Part shown: positions 5,959 through 8,625 of the stretch, in pieces | Layout of the letters: each line of letters begins with the position of its first letter | How positions within the stretch are numbered: position 1 is the first letter of the stretch | Source of the DNA: Weeksellaceae bacterium | GTDB taxonomy: Bacteria; Bacteroidota; Bacteroidia; Flavobacteriales; Weeksellaceae | Assembly: GCA_022701475.1 (NCBI GenBank) | Contig: JAKOOI010000146.1 | Coordinates: 1 to 8,625 of the forward strand | DNA length: 8,625 nt | Direction: 5' to 3' | The notes under the pieces: generated by a model | The model's database searches: none | What the model was told of the DNA's origin: nothing | The model's input: the letters and a program-made list of their open reading frames with translations, nothing else | Translations under genes and position numbers: made by a program

Positions 5959-6026
5959 TACAATTGTGAAGTCTGTATGTTATTTTTTATTTATTTTCTT
6001 AAGTCTGTCTATAAAAAGGTGCAGTT

Positions 6027-6066
6027 TACGGATTTCCGTAGTCATTTAATTATTATAGTAAATTTG
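6027..6066 (+). promoter_or_regulatory. Candidate plus-strand promoter with upstream palindrome
   Basis: TAAATTTG at 6059-6066 fits the Bacteroidota -7 box on the plus strand, 13 bases before an ATG at 6080. Eighteen bases upstream is the 14-bp palindrome TACGGATTTCCGTA (6027-6040), in the -33 region where an operator could sit. No TTTG -33 element is present. The signal points into the otherwise unexplained AT-rich gap. Confidence 0.35.
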
Positions 6067-6079
6067 AAACAAAAAATCA

Positions 6080-6316
6080 TGAATAACCAATTAATTATCA
6101 CAGTGTCGATTTCATTAATTATAAGTTTACTGCTCTGGCTTATTTATATTTAAACACTCAAAAATAAAATTAAAGGATTAAAAAATAAGTATAATAATTT
6201 GGGTTACAATTGATCATGAAAAGATAAAATCAGCATTTGATGCAATAGAAAAAAGTCTATTACCAATTGTTGCTCAGTCCAATGGCATTTTAAGATTAGT
6301 TTCAATGGTGAAATAA
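6080..6316 (+). pseudogene. Possible decayed or unrecognised small gene(s) in AT-rich gap
   Basis: No intact conventional gene is found, but several short plus-strand frames look protein-like. ATG at 6080 opens a 14-codon frame (MNNQLIITVSISLI) that stops at 6122-6124. In another frame directly after it, ISLLLWLIYI followed by TAA (6151) and TLKNKIKGLKNKYNN reads like a membrane segment followed by a charged helix, so one frameshift and one stop would separate parts of a small membrane protein. From 6182 to TAA at 6314-6316 a 44-codon frame lacks a standard start (ISIIIWVTIDHEKIKSAFDA..., ending NGILRLVSMVK). I do not recognise these sequences. A candidate promoter precedes them and a bidirectional terminator follows. 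Alternatives are a non-coding RNA, a remnant of a lost gene, or plain AT-rich noise. Confidence 0.25.
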
Positions 6317-6339
6317 ATATATTTTTTTAATCAATAAAA

Positions 6340-6365
6340 ATGCCCCGGTGATTTCACCGGGGCAT
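6340..6365. terminator. Strong bidirectional Rho-independent terminator
   Basis: ATGCCCCGGTG (6340-6350) and CACCGGGGCAT (6355-6365) make an 11-bp perfect stem with a four-base loop. On the minus strand it is followed by TTTTTATTGATT and should end the rpoC/DUF3467 transcript 24 bases after the DUF3467 stop. On the plus strand it is followed by CTTATTTTTAT, so it can also end a transcript coming from the AT-rich gap. Confidence 0.88.
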
Positions 6366-6388
6366 CTTATTTTTATGTAAGAAAAATC

Positions 6389-6694
6389 TTAAGCCTGTAC
6401 GTTGTTTCCTCCTAATACGAAAGGCTCAACTTCTTTGATTTCTCCGAATTGCTGCTCATAATTCGCAATGTTTTGCTGAAGAGCAGAAAGTACTCTCTTG
6501 GCGTGAAGCGGAGCAAGAATTACTCTTGATCTTACTTTAGCCTGCTGTACACCTGGCATTAACTGGATGAAATCTACTACGAATTCAGATGGCGAGTGGT
6601 TTACCAATGCTAAGTTAGCATAGATTCCTGCTGCTACCATTTCGTTTAATTCGATGTTGATGTTTCCGTCCTGTGGATTTTGATTGTTGTCCAT
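6389..6694 (-). CDS. DUF3467 domain-containing protein
   Basis: This is a 101-residue cytosolic protein without a signal peptide or membrane segment. After an Asn/Gln-rich start (MDNNQNPQDG) it shows the DUF3467 pattern: INIELNEMVAAGIYANLALVNHSPSEFVVDFIQLMPG (about residues 12-48), then AKVRSRVILAPLHAKRVLSALQQNIANYEQQFG (about 52-84). The molecular function of the family is not established. In Bacteroidota this gene commonly follows rpoC, as here, 86 bases downstream on the same strand, which suggests a link to transcription or simply conserved gene order. It may be read through from rpoC or from a promoter in the gap, and ends at the strong bidirectional terminator. Confidence 0.92.
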   Translation of the reverse strand: MDNNQNPQDGNINIELNEMVAAGIYANLALVNHSPSEFVVDFIQLMPGVQQAKVRSRVILAPLHAKRVLSALQQNIANYEQQFGEIKEVEPFVLGGNNVQA

Positions 6695-6714
6695 TTGTTA
6701 TAAATATTTTTTTA

Positions 6715-6771
6715 TTCGAAATTTTGAGGTTGTGAAAATATAAAAATAAATCCAAACCTCAAATTTCCGAA
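6715..6771. repeat. Imperfect inverted repeat between rpoC and DUF3467
   Basis: The arms at 6715-6731 and 6755-6771 pair at 15 of 17 positions, including a 9-bp perfect core (TTTGAGGTT with AACCTCAAA), around a 23-base AT-rich centre. In the rpoC-DUF3467 transcript this would fold into a long hairpin ahead of the DUF3467 start codon. On the minus strand it is followed by A residues, not T residues, so it is not an ordinary terminator. The minus-strand centre holds TATATTTT, a 7-of-8 match to the -7 consensus, so the arms may flank a weak promoter. Confidence 0.6.
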
Positions 6772-6780
6772 TCATTAATT

Positions 6781-8625
6781 TTAGTTAAGATCTTCGAATT
6801 CTTTTTTAGAACCTACGATCACGCTCTGGTATTCCTTAAGACCTGTACCTGCAGGGATTCTATGTCCTACGATTACATTTTCCTTAAGACCGTTCAGCTC
6901 GTCTACCTTACCTGCTACAGCCGCTTCGTTCAATACTTTGGTTGTTTCCTGGAAGGATGCCGCAGACATGAAGGACTTCGTCTGGAGAGCCGCTCTGGTG
7001 ATCCCCTGTAACACTGGTGTTGCAGTGGCCGGTAACGCTTCTCTCACTTCCACCAATGCCTGGTCTTCACGCTTCAGCTTGGAGTTTTCATCCCTCAGTT
7101 CTCTTGCCGTAATCATCTGACCTGGCTGGAATACTTTGGAATCTCCCGCATCTACAACCACTTTAAGGCCGAATACCCTGTTGTTTTCTTCCAGGAAGTC
7201 GTATTTGTGTTCAAGGGCTCCTTCAAGGAACTGGGTGTCTCCACCATCAACAATTGATACTTTCGTCATCATCTGTCTTACAATGATTTCAAAATGCTTA
7301 TCATCGATTTTCACCCCCTGAAGACGGTATACTTCCTGAATTTCATTTACCAGATATTCCTGAACCGCCGTTGGGCCTTTGATTCTCAAGATGTCATCCG
7401 GAGTGATGGAACCGTCGGAAAGCGGTGAACCTGCTCTCACGAAGTCATTCTCCTGTACCAGGATTTGGTTGGATAGCTTAACAAGATAAATTTTTCTTTC
7501 TCCTGTTTTTGCTTCCACGATAAGTTCCCGGTTACCTCTTTTGATTTTTCCGTAAGAAACTACCCCGTCGATTTCAGTTACCACAGCCGGGTTGGATGGG
7601 TTTCTTGCCTCGAACAGTTCGGTAACCCTTGGAAGACCTCCGGTAATATCCCCTGCTTTTGCAGATTTTCTCGGAATCTTGATTAAGACTTTACCTGCCT
7701 TGATTTTCTCACCATCGTTCACCATTAAGTGGGCTCCTACCGGTAAGTTGTATGCTTTCTGCTCAACCCCTTTGGAGTCTACCACTTTCAGCGTCGGTAC
7801 GGCTTTCTTATTTCTGGATTCGGAGATTACTTTCTCTTCGAATCCGGTCTGTTCGTCGATTTCCAGCTGGAAGGAAATACCCTGGATGATGTCCTCGTAT
7901 TCTACCTTACCGGAAGTCTCCGCAATGATAACCGCGTTATACGGATCCCATCTACAGATCACGTCTCCTTTCTTCACCTTATCGCCCGGTTTTACCGCTA
8001 ATATGGAACCGTAAGGAACGTTGGCAACCATTAACGGAGTCCTTGACTCGTTGTCGGCAACCAATCTGAATTCCGTTGAACGGGAAACCACTACCTCAGC
8101 GGTGTTGCCGTTTTCATCTTCGGAAGTAATGGTTCTTACTTCGTCCATTTCCACGATACCGTCTCTTCTGGCCACGATGGATGGGTTTTCGGAAACGTTT
8201 CCTGCAGTTCCCCCCTGGTGGAAGGTTCTCAGCGTAAGCTGGGTTCCCGGTTCCCCGATGGACTGTGCTGCAATTACCCCTACGGCTTCACCCATGTGGA
8301 TGGTTTTACCGGTGGCAAGGTTTCTGCCGTAGCATTTTGCACAGATTCCTTTTTTCGCTTCACAGGTTAACGGTGAACGTACTTCAACCGCTTCCAGTCC
8401 TGCTTCTTCAATTCTTCTGGCTAATGCTTCGTTGATCACTTCGTCAGCATTGATGATTAATTCATCGCTTTCAGGATCGTAAATATTATGTAATGATACC
8501 CTACCTAAGATTCTTTCGGAGATTCTTTCAACGATCTCGTCATTTTTCTTAAGTGCGGTAACTTCGGTACCTCTTAATGTTCCACAGTCGTCTTCTGTAA
8601 CGATAACGTCCTGAGCAACGTCTAC
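6781..8625 (-). CDS. rpoC: DNA-directed RNA polymerase subunit beta' (C-terminal 614 residues)
   Basis: The frame is open from the window edge (8625) to TAA at 6781-6783, so the N-terminal part with the first zinc site and the catalytic NADFDGD loop lies outside. Window residue n corresponds to about n+800 of E. coli beta' in the first part. The second zinc site is complete at C14 (DDCGT), C88, C95 and C98 ([14 protein letters not shown]), with the same spacing as E. coli C814, C888, C895 and C898. The bridge helix/trigger loop region follows ([20 protein letters not shown], with H136 equivalent to E. coli H936). A long insertion follows the trigger loop (about residues 140-335), as in E. coli SI3, before the conserved [15 protein letters not shown]. 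The end of the subunit is intact. An internal GTG at 8437-8439 is not a start: the coding sequence continues upstream to the window edge. Confidence 0.98.
   Translation of the reverse strand, partial: VDVAQDVIVTEDDCGTLRGTEVTALKKNDEIVERISERILGRVSLHNIYDPESDELIINADEVINEALARRIEEAGLEAVEVRSPLTCEAKKGICAKCYGRNLATGKTIHMGEAVGVIAAQSIGEPGTQLTLRTFHQGGTAGNVSENPSIVARRDGIVEMDEVRTITSEDENGNTAEVVVSRSTEFRLVADNESRTPLMVANVPYGSILAVKPGDKVKKGDVICRWDPYNAVIIAETSGKVEYEDIIQGISFQLEIDEQTGFEEKVISESRNKKAVPTLKVVDSKGVEQKAYNLPVGAHLMVNDGEKIKAGKVLIKIPRKSAKAGDITGGLPRVTELFEARNPSNPAVVTEIDGVVSYGKIKRGNRELIVEAKTGERKIYLVKLSNQILVQENDFVRAGSPLSDGSITPDDILRIKGPTAVQEYLVNEIQEVYRLQGVKIDDKHFEIIVRQMMTKVSIVDGGDTQFLEGALEHKYDFLEENNRVFGLKVVVDAGDSKVFQPGQMITARELRDENSKLKREDQALVEVREALPATATPVLQGITRAALQTKSFMSAASFQETTKVLNEAAVAGKVDELNGLKENVIVGHRIPAGTGLKEYQSVIVGSKKEFEDLN

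Noticed and set aside
5969..6008. Direct repeat AAGTCTGT (5969-5976 and 6001-6008) as a regulatory or insertion-site duplication
   Set aside because: It is only 8 bp long, with no mobile element between the copies and no relation to the promoter boxes.
6182..6316. Toxin-antitoxin or other known small gene in the AT-rich gap
   Set aside because: The frame has no standard start codon and I could not match it to a family, so it is reported only as a possible remnant.

Overview
The window looks like the chromosome of a member of the Bacteroidota, most likely the Chryseobacterium/Weeksellaceae group of Flavobacteriia. The reasons are a type IX secretion (T9SS) C-terminal sorting domain, several promoter boxes of the Bacteroidota type (TAnnTTTG) with no Shine-Dalgarno sequences, a DUF3467 gene directly after rpoC, and a DUF5777 outer-membrane barrel. 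No rRNA, tRNA, CRISPR, transposase or phage gene is visible.

Layout from left to right. (1) The 3' end of a plus-strand zinc-type alcohol/aldehyde dehydrogenase (YahK-like) ends at 389 and is followed by a strong hairpin terminator. (2) A gene-free stretch contains a tandem array of an 8-bp unit (584-695), degenerate on the left and perfect on the right. (3) A minus-strand exported nucleotide pyrophosphatase/phosphodiesterase (705-1985) has all its catalytic residues and its own candidate promoter. (4) A compact minus-strand operon runs from 5166 down to 2158 and ends at a clear terminator (2099-2129). Its order is DUF5777 outer-membrane barrel, one-heme cytochrome c lipoprotein, YceI-like protein, exported ankyrin-repeat protein, and a DOMON-domain protein with a T9SS sorting tail. 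(5) A Crp/Fnr-family regulator (5250-5927) lies immediately upstream on the same strand. (6) An AT-rich gap (5928-6388) holds a candidate plus-strand promoter, decayed or start-less reading frames and a strong bidirectional terminator. (7) DUF3467 (6389-6694) follows. (8) The last 614 codons of rpoC (6781 to the window edge) close the window.

The most interesting part is the five-gene operon. Every product carries an export signal. Read together, they cover the outer membrane (barrel), lipid-anchored and soluble periplasm (cytochrome c, YceI, ankyrin) and the cell surface (T9SS-secreted DOMON). Two are predicted haem proteins: a c-type haem at CAGCH with a downstream Met, and a DOMON domain that keeps a Met and a His resembling the haem-b ligands of cellobiose dehydrogenase cytochrome. 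YceI folds bind isoprenoids such as quinones. A perfect GTGA-N6-TCAC palindrome is centred near -41.5 of the predicted operon promoter, right after the Crp/Fnr gene. This suggests that the regulator activates a cell-envelope redox module. The assembly of the module and its function are inference.
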